Of a DNA stretch of 64,000 bases, positions 1 to 8,109 are shown piece by piece; position 1 is the stretch's first letter; every line of letters begins with the position of its first letter. Below the pieces are notes generated by a model. The model was given only the letters and a program-made list of their open reading frames with translations, made no database searches and was not told the DNA's origin. The translations under genes were made by a program, and so were the position numbers. This DNA is from Betaproteobacteria bacterium (GTDB lineage: Bacteria > Pseudomonadota > Gammaproteobacteria > Burkholderiales > Casimicrobiaceae). The stretch covers positions 54,111 to 118,110 of the forward strand of contig JAPUER010000007.1 in NCBI GenBank assembly GCA_027492485.1, written 5' to 3'.

Positions 1-1
1 G

Positions 2-820
2 CCGGGCGGTGCCAAGCTCTCACGCAAGGAGATCGACGACTACACGGCGTTCGTCGCGATCTACGGCGCCAAGGGTCTCGCCTGGATCAAGGTCAACGAC
101 GTCACCAAGTTGAACGACGAAGGCCTGCAAAGCCCGGTCGTGAAGTTCCTGACGCCCGATTCGCTGAAGGCGATCGTCGAGCGCAGCGGTGCGCAGAACG
201 GCGACATCCTCTTCTTCGGCGCCGACCGCAAGAAGGTCGTCAACGACGCGATCGGCGCGCTGCGCGCGAAGATCGGGCATCAGCACGGCGCCGAACTCGG
301 CTTCTTCGAGAAGGGTTTCAAGCCATGCTGGGTCGTCGACTTCCCGTGCTACGAGTACGACGAAGAGAACAAGCGCTACGTCGCCGCGCATCACCCGTTC
401 ACCAGTCCGAAGGACGACCACTGGCCGCTGCTCGACACCGATCCGTCGCAAGTGCTGGCCAAGGCCTACGACGTCGCGATGAACGGCTGGGAACTCGGCG
501 GCGGCTCGGTGCGTATCCATCGCCCCGAGCTGCAGGCCAAGCAGTTCGCCACGCTCGGCATCAGCGAGGAAGACCAGCGCGCCAAGTTCGGCTTCCTGCT
601 CGACGCCCTGCAGTTCGGCGCGCCGCCGCACGCAGGGATTGCGTTCGGGTTGGATCGGATTGTCACGATGATGTGCGAGGCTGAATCAATTCGTGACGTG
701 ATCGCGTTCCCGAAGACGCAGCGGGGTCAGGACTTGATGGTGGATGCGCCTACGCCGGTGACTGAGAAGCAACTTCGGGAGTTGCATGTTCGGTTGCGGA
801 ATGCGCAAGTAGCGGGATAA
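2..820 (+). CDS. aspS: Aspartyl-tRNA synthetase, C-terminal part (partial at 5' end)
   Basis: The enzyme charges tRNA-Asp (or tRNA-Asp/Asn) with aspartate in the cytoplasm. The reading frame is already open at the window edge, so only about the last 272 residues of a protein of roughly 590-600 residues are present. Visible class II synthetase features are the [10 protein letters not shown] segment, the GGGSVRIH strand and motif 3 ([10 protein letters not shown]) with its ATP-binding Arg. The usual bacterial AspRS ending follows ([12 protein letters not shown], then DAPTPV). The upstream part would hold the anticodon-binding OB fold and motif 1. A strong hairpin follows the stop codon. Identification is secure; the start lies outside the window. 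Confidence 0.97.
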   Translation, partial: PGGAKLSRKEIDDYTAFVAIYGAKGLAWIKVNDVTKLNDEGLQSPVVKFLTPDSLKAIVERSGAQNGDILFFGADRKKVVNDAIGALRAKIGHQHGAELGFFEKGFKPCWVVDFPCYEYDEENKRYVAAHHPFTSPKDDHWPLLDTDPSQVLAKAYDVAMNGWELGGGSVRIHRPELQAKQFATLGISEEDQRAKFGFLLDALQFGAPPHAGIAFGLDRIVTMMCEAESIRDVIAFPKTQRGQDLMVDAPTPVTEKQLRELHVRLRNAQVAG

Positions 821-841
821 CGCGGCACTCGTGATTGTTCG

Positions 842-867
842 ACGTGGTGCGCTTGCGCGCACCACGT
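842..867 (+). terminator. Terminator-like hairpin after aspS
   Basis: A perfect 11-bp stem (ACGTGGTGCGC pairing with GCGCACCACGT) closes a TTGC loop 21 bases after the aspS stop. No T-tract follows, so it may be a processing or stabilising structure, or a Rho-assisted end, and not a full intrinsic terminator. Confidence 0.45.
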
Positions 868-929
868 AGCCTCGCCGGTCGCATTCGATGCACAATTGCA
901 TGAACGAATATCAGGCAACGGAGACGTAG

Positions 930-1910
930 ATGGCGATCTGGAAGTTGGCGGCCGGAAGGGGCGGCGAGTTCTTTCCTGTGTTCAAGCAGCGCAACGTCAT
1001 CGCCATCGGCTGGCGCGACATGGGTGATGTCACAACCGTACGCACGCGCGAGCAGATGCTTGAGCGCGCGCGTCAAGCGAGCGGGGAAGACAGCAAGCAT
1101 CAGCTTGCCAATTCGGCAGGACAGATGTTCCGCTTCATGAATTCGATCGCGATAGGCGATACGGTTCTTGTCTACGAACCCGCCACTCGCAAGTATCACG
1201 TGGCGCAGGTAGCGGGCGGCCCGGAATACCACCCGCAAATCATGCCCGAACTCCCCACGACTCGTGCGGTGCGCTGGATCTCGTCGATCGAACGCGACTC
1301 GCTCTCGGCAGCCACACGAAATTCGCTGGGCGCGATCATGACGCTGTTCGCCGTAACAGGCGACGCGCAGACGGAGGTCGAGGGACGACTGTCGGGCAAA
1401 GTGGCGCCCGCAGATGCCGCAGACCCGAACGACGAGATCGATCTCCTCAACGACATCGAGAACAAGGCACGTCAGTTGGTCGAAGACAAGATCGACAGGC
1501 TCGATTGGGAGCAGATGCAGGAGCTGGTCGCAGGCCTGCTTCGTGCGATGGGTTACAAAACTCGCGTTTCGCCGCCCGGTCCGGATCGCGGACGCGACGT
1601 GATCGCCTCGCCCGATGGATTCGGCTTCGAGCCGCCTCGCATCGTGGCGGAAGTCAAGCATCGCAAACAAGCCATGGGCGCCAATGAGTTGCGCTCGTTC
1701 ACGGGCGGTTTACGCGGGCATGACAAGGGCCTGTACGTCAGCACCGGGGGATTCACCCGCGAGGCGAAATACGAGGCAGAGCGGTCTGAAAAGCCCGTTA
1801 CGCTGATGGATTTGTCGGAACTCGCCGAAAGCATCGTCGAGTATTACGACCAGCTCGACGCTCGCACCAGGACGATGCTGCCGTTGACAAAGATTTACTG
1901 GCCCACATAG
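930..1910 (+). CDS. Mrr-like restriction endonuclease with N-terminal PUA/EVE-like region
   Basis: This 326-residue protein is predicted to cleave DNA, probably modified DNA, as a stand-alone type IV-like enzyme. The C-terminal half (about residues 190-310) is an Mrr-type PD-(D/E)XK nuclease: GPDRGRDVIA supplies the catalytic Asp and IVAEVKH supplies the E-x-K pair. The N-terminal 140 residues begin with WKLAAGRGG and contain AIGWRDMGDV and a GDTVLVYEP strand. This resembles the PUA-like fold of EVE-type domains, some of which read modified bases; that comparison is inference. GGAG lies 9 bases before the ATG. No methyltransferase gene is adjacent, which fits a solitary Mrr-type system. It stands alone between aspS and a repeat-filled spacer. 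Confidence 0.8.
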   Translation: MAIWKLAAGRGGEFFPVFKQRNVIAIGWRDMGDVTTVRTREQMLERARQASGEDSKHQLANSAGQMFRFMNSIAIGDTVLVYEPATRKYHVAQVAGGPEYHPQIMPELPTTRAVRWISSIERDSLSAATRNSLGAIMTLFAVTGDAQTEVEGRLSGKVAPADAADPNDEIDLLNDIENKARQLVEDKIDRLDWEQMQELVAGLLRAMGYKTRVSPPGPDRGRDVIASPDGFGFEPPRIVAEVKHRKQAMGANELRSFTGGLRGHDKGLYVSTGGFTREAKYEAERSEKPVTLMDLSELAESIVEYYDQLDARTRTMLPLTKIYWPT

Positions 1911-1922
1911 CGAGGTAGTGCC

Positions 1923-1997
1923 GTAGCCCGGATTAGGCGCGCACCGAACGCGCTCGCCTAAACACCGCTGTGTCGCGCATTTGCCGTAATCCGGGAA
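1923..1997. repeat. Palindromic intergenic repeat (GTAGCCCGGATTA family)
   Basis: The segment begins GTAGCCCGGATTAGGCG and ends GCCGTAATCCGGGAA, so its ends are inverted copies of each other (CCCGGATTA and TAATCCGGG) around a GC-rich centre. This pattern is a widespread dispersed repeat in proteobacterial genomes. It fills the space after the Mrr-like gene. Confidence 0.6.
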
Positions 1998-2033
1998 TCG
2001 TGGCATGCCTCTACCGCCGACATGGGCGACCCG

Positions 2034-2065
2034 TGCCTCGATTACGCTTCGCTAGTCGCGGCTAC
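2034..2065. repeat. Short dispersed palindromic repeat, copy A
   Basis: This segment starts TGCCTCGATTACGC and ends AGTCGCGGCTAC. It matches, with a few mismatches, the reverse complement of the stretch at 63788-63819. Both look like diverged relatives of the GTAGCC...GATTA family seen just upstream. It lies 11 bases before the acetyltransferase start, so it forms part of that gene's leader. Confidence 0.55.
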
Positions 2066-2076
2066 AATTCATCATC

Positions 2077-2580
2077 ATGAAGCCCGTCACTGAATCCCTC
2101 ACCGTCCGCCCGGCCAATGACACCGACGCCACCGGCATGTGCGCCGTCCTCAACGAGATCATCCGTATCGGCGGCACGACGGCGATCACGAATGAGTTGT
2201 CTCCCGATGAAATGCGCGACTGGTTCATCTCGGGCGACGCGGTGGTCTCGTGTTTCGTGGCGGTTGATGCGGACGGAACGATCCTTGGCTTTCAGGCGCT
2301 AAGCACCTATGGCAGTCTGCCTGCCGGGTGGGTGGACATTGCGACGTTTGCCAGTCACCCACATCAAAAATCCGGCATCGGCAGTGCGCTCTTTGCCCGC
2401 ACGCGCGAAGCGGCGGCGCGGCGTGGTTTTGCAACAATCAACGCCACGATCCGTGTCGACAATGTGGGCGGCCTCGCCTACTACCACCGCATGGGCTTCG
2501 AAACTTATCGTGTCGAAGAAGGCGATCCGAAGGCGCAGGGCCGGGTATTCAACCGTGTACACAAACGCTACGACCTCTGA
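2077..2580 (+). CDS. GNAT family N-acetyltransferase (phosphinothricin/methionine-sulfone acetyltransferase-like)
   Basis: This 167-residue cytosolic enzyme is predicted to transfer acetyl from acetyl-CoA to a small amine, possibly an amino-acid analogue. It opens with the beta-strand TVRPANDTDATGMCAVLNEII, typical of PAT/MnaT-like GNATs. The acetyl-CoA pyrophosphate loop is visible as HPHQKSGIGSALF (the Q/R-x-x-G-x-G motif A). It is followed by the NVGGLAYYHRMGFE segment that gives the C-terminal V-shaped strands. Length is normal for the family. The substrate cannot be read from the sequence. It stands alone with a short leader that carries a dispersed repeat. Confidence 0.85.
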   Translation: MKPVTESLTVRPANDTDATGMCAVLNEIIRIGGTTAITNELSPDEMRDWFISGDAVVSCFVAVDADGTILGFQALSTYGSLPAGWVDIATFASHPHQKSGIGSALFARTREAAARRGFATINATIRVDNVGGLAYYHRMGFETYRVEEGDPKAQGRVFNRVHKRYDL

Positions 2581-2718
2581 CACCGCATGCAACTGATCGG
2601 CACCGACGCCAGGCAACTTCAGGCGGGTGCTGTTTAGCTGCTGGCATCGTCATCGCGGCAATTGCGTCTTTCCAGTTGTCCGGATTTTCGACCGGAGCTT
2701 TCGACGAAGGAGATGGCA

Positions 2719-3255
2719 ATGCATCAATCAACGACTCTGACCGCAGCCACCGGTTCCCGCTTGCGCGCGGCAGTTTCCCTGGCGGCGGGCGCGCTGCTTC
2801 TGGCTGCGAGCCCCGCGTCATGGGCGGATTCGGCGAACGGCACTGCGGCCTATGCCGCCAAGTCCGGCGCGGTTAGCGTGGCGATCAAGCACGTTTATTT
2901 GATCACCGGCCCCGATGCCGTGAGCGGCAAGACGGGCCGACAACTGGTGTTTGCCGCGACCGAAATGACCGATGCGATAAAGAAGTGCGACACCTTTTCC
3001 TGTGTCTCCGGCAAGCTGGAAAGCGGCGTGACGGCCGACCTAGACATCATGCCGCCGGTTGCCTTCTGGTTCGTCACCAATGGACAGCGCGTGCAGGTGT
3101 CCGGTGTCGCGCGGCGCGAAACGCTCAAACTGAGCGCCGACACGCCGCAGAAGATGGCCGGCAAGTGGAGCTACGACGGTTCGGCGTCGGGCATGCCGAA
3201 AATCGACGTCGATTTCGACGTAACGCTGAGCAGGGAATTTTCGAAGACCCGCTGA
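2719..3255 (+). CDS. Secreted protein of unknown function
   Basis: I do not recognise a family for this 178-residue protein. AAGGAG lies 6 bases before this ATG; an in-frame ATG two codons upstream touches the same AAGGAG and is less likely to be used. The N-terminus has a basic stretch and a hydrophobic Ala/Leu core ending ASWADS, a standard Sec signal peptide. The mature part is predicted to be mostly beta-strand, with two close cysteines (CDTFSC) that could form a disulfide, and lacks any obvious catalytic motif. The next gene is on the same strand 99 bases downstream. The region looks like a run of small envelope proteins. Confidence 0.65.
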   Translation: MHQSTTLTAATGSRLRAAVSLAAGALLLAASPASWADSANGTAAYAAKSGAVSVAIKHVYLITGPDAVSGKTGRQLVFAATEMTDAIKKCDTFSCVSGKLESGVTADLDIMPPVAFWFVTNGQRVQVSGVARRETLKLSADTPQKMAGKWSYDGSASGMPKIDVDFDVTLSREFSKTR

Positions 3256-3354
3256 CCGCCCTGCCGCCGGCATGACCGGCCGGCGGACGATGTCCGACTT
3301 CGGCCCGCAGCGCCGTATTCCCCGGTATCCACCCGAGCACAAGGAGTCGATACC

Positions 3355-3864
3355 GTGGCAGCAGACAAACCGGTTGAGTTGCACATCAGGAATCAGGGCG
3401 GACTGCCGCTGCCGGGCGTGATTCAGGGCATCATGTACGTGGTGTTCTCGTTCCCGCTGATCGTGATCCCGATTACCTTCAGCGAAGTGGGCAAGAACCC
3501 GAAGATCCTGCTGTTCTGGCCGCTGTTGTTCATCCCGCTGGGGGTGATGTACCTGCTGCGGCGCGCCTTCTCGCGTTTCGCGATGACGCTCTACCGCGAC
3601 GGCAGCGTCAAGATCACGCAGCCGTTCAATTCGCAGTCGATCGCGCGCGAGCAACTGGCGGTGATCGTGGCGAAAGCGAACAACGCGCACATCGGCGGCA
3701 GCAGCGCGCCGGTGCGGGTGGCGATTCCGTGGCTGTACTTCTTCGATCCGTTGCACAAGGAGCTGGCCCGCGTCTCGCCGGCGGGCTACGAGGCGAACGA
3801 CGTGAACAACATGCTGGCGGCGATCGGCCGCGTGCGCCCGGACGTGAAGATCGAGTACCAGTAG
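3355..3864 (+). CDS. Small inner-membrane protein of unknown function
   Basis: This 169-residue protein starts with GTG, 8 bases after a good AAGGAG. Two hydrophobic segments near residues 24-45 and 50-66 form a membrane hairpin. They are followed by a soluble domain with a pleckstrin-like or bPH-type pattern (MTLYRDGSVKI, an Arg-rich turn, then IPWLYFFDP). No enzymatic motif is visible. The topology suggests a membrane-anchored cytoplasmic domain. I cannot assign a function, and the bPH comparison is only an impression. It sits between two genes for secreted proteins on the same strand. Confidence 0.65.
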   Translation: MAADKPVELHIRNQGGLPLPGVIQGIMYVVFSFPLIVIPITFSEVGKNPKILLFWPLLFIPLGVMYLLRRAFSRFAMTLYRDGSVKITQPFNSQSIAREQLAVIVAKANNAHIGGSSAPVRVAIPWLYFFDPLHKELARVSPAGYEANDVNNMLAAIGRVRPDVKIEYQ

Positions 3865-4000
3865 CGCGTCCGGCTGGCGCGCAATATCCGCGGGCGTTGC
3901 GTCGGGCCGGTTCGATCGCGGGCCAGGCAGGCGCCGCCAATGTCGCATTCGGCGCTACGATACGTCTATCAGGCACCTCGTCTGAACTCCGGAGCCCGCG

Positions 4001-4402
4001 ATGAACGCCCGCCATACCCACTTTCCGAAACTTTTCCGCGTTGCGTCGGCCGTCGGCGCCGCCGCGATGCTGTCCGGCGCGGCGCCGGCCGGCGCGGTGG
4101 ACATCAAATGGTCGCCGGCCGACAGCTTCGAGCATATGGCGGCGATTCAGCCCGGCAAGGCGGTCGAAGTGTGTGGCACCGTCGAGCCGCGACTGCCAGT
4201 GGAATGGCGTTTCACGGCAAACGGCCCGCTGACGTTCGACATCCACCGCCACTCCGGCAGCGAAGTCATCTACGCCACCCGCAGTTTCATGACCCGCGAG
4301 CTGAACGGCCGCTTCAGCCCGACCTTCAACTTCGACTGGTGCTGGACGTGGACCAATGAGTCCGACGCCACGGTCACCGTCCGCGCCGAGCTCAAGCGCT
4401 AG
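4001..4402 (+). CDS. Small secreted beta-sandwich protein, GOLD-like pattern
   Basis: This 133-residue protein has a signal peptide (MNARHTHFPKLFRVA core, cleavage near AGAVD) and GGAG upstream of its ATG. The mature part of about 100 residues contains strands ending in FDWCWTWTN and TVTVRAELKR, plus one earlier cysteine (VEVCGTVE) that could pair with the Cys in WCW. The strand pattern with the W-x-W-x-N turn recalls GOLD/emp24-like beta-sandwich domains found in some bacterial secreted proteins. That is a weak inference and no function is claimed. The next gene is convergent, 219 bases away. Confidence 0.6.
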   Translation: MNARHTHFPKLFRVASAVGAAAMLSGAAPAGAVDIKWSPADSFEHMAAIQPGKAVEVCGTVEPRLPVEWRFTANGPLTFDIHRHSGSEVIYATRSFMTRELNGRFSPTFNFDWCWTWTNESDATVTVRAELKR

Positions 4403-4621
4403 CGCCGCACTGCGGCGGAAAACCGGCAGCCCGACGAACAGCTTTTCTGCGGAATGCGCCTTCAATTGAGGCTAAGACTGTGAAATTATTCAAAGTCGAC
4501 ATTTGACCAAACCAAGCGCCGATCCCAATTGGAATGGGCTTCTCGCTGAATAGCCATATCGTGCCGCGTCATCAATGCGAGAGCGGCGACGACTTTGCGC
4601 CCACGCCGAAGCGTCGCCCGC

Positions 4622-5194
4622 TCAGGCGTTCCCGCTCAGCGCCTTCGCCAGCGCAGTGATTTGCTTGGCCGTGAGGCCGCCTGCCAGCGCGCGCACCACA
4701 CCGTCCGGGCGCTGCACCACCAGCAGCACATGGCTATTGCCCTGTACCGTCGCCGCCCGCCCGCCCATGCCGGTCACGGCGTCGCGCCTCTTGCCGGCCA
4801 CCTCCTCGCCCGCCGTCAGCAGCATGTCGGCGTAGCCTTCCAGTGTGCGGGTCACCGAGCTCGACTGGATGGCCGCGCGGTCGAACCATTGCAGCGTGAT
4901 CGTGGCGGTGTCGCCCTTGACCCAGGCGCAGTCGGTCACATGCTCGTCGCGCTGCCGCTGCGCCTGCGCCGCGAAGCCATTGCCGGCGATGGCGCGAACC
5001 GTGTCCGGCGCCAGCAGCACCGTACAGCGCGGCATCACCGCCGCAGCCCCCGCCTGAGCGTGCACCTCACCGGCGACCGACACACCAAGCGCCGCACATA
5101 GCATCGCCGCCGGCAACGGCACCCAGGCGGGCAGCGCACGGCCGGCACGCGCAATGCGCGGACGCCGCCAATCACCGTTCATCCGATTCACCAT
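4622..5194 (-). CDS. Secreted protein of unknown function with paired cysteines
   Basis: This 190-residue protein has a long basic N-terminus and then a hydrophobic signal segment ending in EVHAQ. GGAGG lies just before the chosen ATG (the next codon is GTG, which is also a possible start). The mature domain opens with PRCTVLLAPDTV, and a second cysteine lies in VTDCAWVKG. This two-Cys spacing with a tryptophan resembles the small sensor-like domains of DUF3558-type lipoproteins, although there is no lipobox here. No catalytic residues are evident. It is convergent with the preceding small secreted protein and divergent from the universal stress protein gene. Confidence 0.55.
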   Translation of the reverse strand: MVNRMNGDWRRPRIARAGRALPAWVPLPAAMLCAALGVSVAGEVHAQAGAAAVMPRCTVLLAPDTVRAIAGNGFAAQAQRQRDEHVTDCAWVKGDTATITLQWFDRAAIQSSSVTRTLEGYADMLLTAGEEVAGKRRDAVTGMGGRAATVQGNSHVLLVVQRPDGVVRALAGGLTAKQITALAKALSGNA

Positions 5195-5580
5195 CACCTC
5201 CCGGCGCGCTTGCGCACGCCTGCCTGCAAACCCCACCTCGTGCGACGCGCCTGACTGATATTGTTGGTGGTCACGCCCTCGGCTCGCGCCGATCTATCAT
5301 CGAAAAAGAAGTATGCCACCCGCTGGCCTCGCCGTCATGCGTGGTGGCCCCTATCGCCCGACAACTTGATCCAGCGCAGGCACGGCATTTTGATCCGACA
5401 GCGCACGGACCATGACAGTCGCATCGGCGGTGCAGCACACTTCCCGTGCCACCACTTCGCGTGCCACAATCGGCTGCGTTGACTGCGGTCAATGCCGGCG
5501 CGCAACGGCGGTGCGGTCATCGTCAATCCGTGCGACATTGCAGCCATCGCTACCGCTGCCCTTGATCAAAAGTGGCCATC
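5195..5580. other. Divergent intergenic region upstream of the universal stress protein gene
   Basis: No gene is visible in these 386 bases. The notable content is an FNR-type inverted repeat (entered separately) and several isolated TTGATC half-site-like words closer to the start of the stress protein gene. The remainder is GC-rich and unstructured. Confidence 0.5.
5479..5492. promoter_or_regulatory. Candidate FNR/CRP-family operator upstream of uspA-like gene
   Basis: TTGACTGCGGTCAA is a perfect dyad (TTGAC-N4-GTCAA), matching the TTG-N8-CAA pattern of FNR, Dnr and FixK-type sites, with C/G in place of the T/A of canonical FNR boxes. It lies 89 bases before the chosen stress-protein start. 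In this position it could serve as an activator site for the rightward genes. The site is seen directly; its use is inferred. Confidence 0.4.
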
Positions 5581-6024
5581 ATGTTCAAACACATCCTTGT
5601 TCCCGTTGACGGCTCGACCATCGCCATGCAGGCCGCGCGCTCCGCCATCAAGATCGCGCAGGCCGTCAAGGCGCGGCTGACTGTCATCCACGTCGTCCAT
5701 GTCTACCCTTACGCCGGCTTCGGCGAAGGTTTCGCCGAGGGACTGGCGCAGTATCTAGCCGCGGCCAACGCGGCAGCGGCCGAAGCGATCGCCGGTGTTC
5801 GCGGCGAGATCGAGGCTGCCGGCCTGGCATTCGAATCGCGCATCGCCGAATCGAACGCGGTCTGGCGCGGCGTCGTCGAGGCGGCGGAGTCGGCCGGCGC
5901 CGACCTCATCGTGATGGGAACGCATGGTCGCGGCAAGACCGACCGTCGCCTGCTGGGTAGCGTCACCCAGCGCGTGCTGTCGCATTCGGCGGTGCCGGTG
6001 ATGGTGGTGCACGGCGAGGCCTGA
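5581..6024 (+). CDS. Universal stress protein, UspA family
   Basis: This is a single-domain, 147-residue Usp protein of normal length. It begins MFKHILVPVDGS, the first strand with the conserved Asp. Near the C-terminus it carries the ATP-binding signature G-x2-G-x9-G-S (GTHGRGKTDRRLLGSV). It is therefore of the nucleotide-binding class and probably acts as a homodimer in the cytoplasm. An in-frame GTG three codons upstream is an alternative start. In proteobacteria such genes are often induced by low oxygen through FNR-type regulators, and a dyad of that type lies upstream. The CoA-transferase gene follows on the same strand. Confidence 0.93.
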   Translation: MFKHILVPVDGSTIAMQAARSAIKIAQAVKARLTVIHVVHVYPYAGFGEGFAEGLAQYLAAANAAAAEAIAGVRGEIEAAGLAFESRIAESNAVWRGVVEAAESAGADLIVMGTHGRGKTDRRLLGSVTQRVLSHSAVPVMVVHGEA

Positions 6025-6113
6025 CGCCGCTTGCTGCCGGCTGCGGCAGCGGGCTTGCAGGCGGTCGGCCTGACCGCGGGCGTCTATCATCGCCGGCAAG
6101 GAGGAGTTGATCG

Positions 6114-8051
6114 ATGCCCGCGCCCCTGCACGCGCCCGGCGCCTCGCGCGCTGCTGCCCACAAGTCCAAGCTGGTCACCGCCGACGAGGCGGTGCGCCTG
6201 ATTCACAACGGCGACACCGTCGCCACCGGTGGTTTCGTCGGCATCGGCTTCGCCGAGGAAGTTGCGATTGCGCTGGAAAGGCGTTTCGAGGCAGAACAGG
6301 CGCCGCGCGATCTGACACTGGTCTACGCCGCCGGACAAGGCGACGGCAAACACCGCGGGCTCAATCACCTCGGTCATCGCGGCTTGCTCAAACGCGTCGT
6401 CGGCGGTCATTGGGGCCTGGTACCGAAACTGCAGGCGCTGGCGACCGCCGGCGAGATCGAGGCCTACAACCTGCCGCAGGGCGTGATCACCCACCTGTTC
6501 CGCGACATCGCGGCCGGCAAGCCGGGGTCACTCACTCGCGTCGGCCTGGGCACCTTCGTCGACCCGCGCCACGGCGGTGGCAAAGTCAACGCGCGGACGA
6601 CGGAAGATCTGGTGCGCTTGCTGCCGGTCGACGGCAAAGACTACCTGTTCTACAAGGCGTTCCCGATTTCGGTAGGCATCATTCGGGCCACCACGGCGGA
6701 CGCCGACGGCAACCTCACGATGGAGCGCGAAGCCCTGACGCTGGAGGCGTTGGCGATTGCGATGGCGGCGCGCAATTCCGGCGGTGTGGTGATCGCCCAG
6801 GTCGAGCGCGTGGCCGAGCGTGGGTCGCTGAACCCGCGGCAGGTCAAGGTGCCCGGCGTGCTGGTCGACGCCGTGGTCGTCGCCAGCGATCCGGCGCACC
6901 ACATGCAAACCTTCGTGGAACCGTATAGCGCCGCGTTCGCGGGCGAAATCCGGGTGCCGATGGACGATCCGGCCGTACAGGCGCTCAACCTGCGCAAGCT
7001 GATCGCCCGCCGCGCCGCGCTCGAACTGCGCGCGCATAACGTCGTGAACCTCGGCATCGGCATGCCGGAAGGCGTGGCGGCGGTCGCCGCCGAAGAGCGC
7101 ATCATCGATCTGATCACGCTTACGGCGGAGCCCGGCGTGATCGGCGGCATCCCGGCCGGTGGCCTCAATTTCGGCGCGGCGGTGAACACCCAGGCGGTGA
7201 TCGACCAGCCATATCAGTTCGACTTCTACGACGGCGGCGGACTCGACGTCGCCGTGCTCGGCATGGCCGAGGTGGACGTCGAAGGCAATGTCAACGTCAG
7301 CAAGTTCGGGCCGAAGCTGGCCGGCGCCGGCGGCTTCATCAACATCAGCCAGAACGCGAAAGCCGTGGTGTTCGTCGGCACCTTCATGGCTGGCGATCTG
7401 CGGGCAAAAGTGGGCGATGGTGCGCTGCAAATCCTGCAGGACGGCAGCACCGGAAAATTTGTCGATCGCGTGGAGCACCGCACCTTCAGCGGCGCCGAGG
7501 CACTGCGACGCGGGCAGCCGGTGCTCTACGTGACGGAGCGCGCGGTGCTGCGTCTGGTCGATGCCGGCGGTGGCAAGCCCGGGCTCGAACTGATAGAGCT
7601 GGCACCGGGCGTCGACCTCGATCGCGATGTGCTCGGCAAGATGGCGTTCCAGCCACGGCACGCCACAACGGTGCCGGCAATGGAGGCAGCGTTGTTCCAC
7701 GAGGCGTCGCTCGGTCTGCGCGAACGCATTCTGGCCACGCCGCTGGCGGATCGATTCGATCTGGATACCGCCCACAATACGCTGTACATCGATTTCAGCG
7801 GGCTCGCCATCAACTCGACCGCGCAAATCGATGCCATCGAACGCTGCGTCGAAGCCCGACTCGGCGCTCTGCACTCCCGCGTCGCCGCGGTGGTCAACTA
7901 CGACCACTTCAGCATCGCGCCGGAACTGGTGGACCCCTATGCCGCGATGGTGAACCGGCTGACCAGTCGCTATTACAGCCGCGTCACCCGTTACGGCACG
8001 GTTGGTTTCCTGAAAGCGCGGCTGGCGACACCGTCGCCCGCGCGACCATGA
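6114..8051 (+). CDS. Acyl-CoA:acetate/propionate CoA-transferase (Pct/YdiF-like) with C-terminal extension
   Basis: The enzyme is predicted to move CoA between short acyl groups and acetate through a glutamyl-CoA thioester. At 645 residues it is longer than classic Pct proteins (about 520). Both CoA-transferase halves are fused: the N-terminal half with [17 protein letters not shown] near residue 33, and the C-terminal half with NLGIGMPEG near 311. The predicted catalytic glutamate is E339 in [11 protein letters not shown]. Residues after about 520 form an additional domain ([13 protein letters not shown], then VVNYDHFSI). This resembles the C-terminal domain of a longer YdiF subgroup. AAGGAGG precedes the ATG. 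Roles could be propionate or acetate activation or ketone-body use; the substrate is not readable. Confidence 0.88.
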   Translation: MPAPLHAPGASRAAAHKSKLVTADEAVRLIHNGDTVATGGFVGIGFAEEVAIALERRFEAEQAPRDLTLVYAAGQGDGKHRGLNHLGHRGLLKRVVGGHWGLVPKLQALATAGEIEAYNLPQGVITHLFRDIAAGKPGSLTRVGLGTFVDPRHGGGKVNARTTEDLVRLLPVDGKDYLFYKAFPISVGIIRATTADADGNLTMEREALTLEALAIAMAARNSGGVVIAQVERVAERGSLNPRQVKVPGVLVDAVVVASDPAHHMQTFVEPYSAAFAGEIRVPMDDPAVQALNLRKLIARRAALELRAHNVVNLGIGMPEGVAAVAAEERIIDLITLTAEPGVIGGIPAGGLNFGAAVNTQAVIDQPYQFDFYDGGGLDVAVLGMAEVDVEGNVNVSKFGPKLAGAGGFINISQNAKAVVFVGTFMAGDLRAKVGDGALQILQDGSTGKFVDRVEHRTFSGAEALRRGQPVLYVTERAVLRLVDAGGGKPGLELIELAPGVDLDRDVLGKMAFQPRHATTVPAMEAALFHEASLGLRERILATPLADRFDLDTAHNTLYIDFSGLAINSTAQIDAIERCVEARLGALHSRVAAVVNYDHFSIAPELVDPYAAMVNRLTSRYYSRVTRYGTVGFLKARLATPSPARP

Positions 8052-8109
8052 GCGATCGGCGCGCACCGGGCAGGCAGTTTTACGCGACATTTACAGGACA
8101 GGACTGCAC

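Noticed and set aside
3040-3948. Minus-strand open frame across two small plus-strand genes
   Set aside because: It crosses the intergenic region and two genes with good ribosome-binding sites, and has no motif.
6528-8090. Long minus-strand open frame opposite the CoA-transferase
   Set aside because: It shows no motif and is antisense to a complete enzyme with a strong ribosome-binding site.
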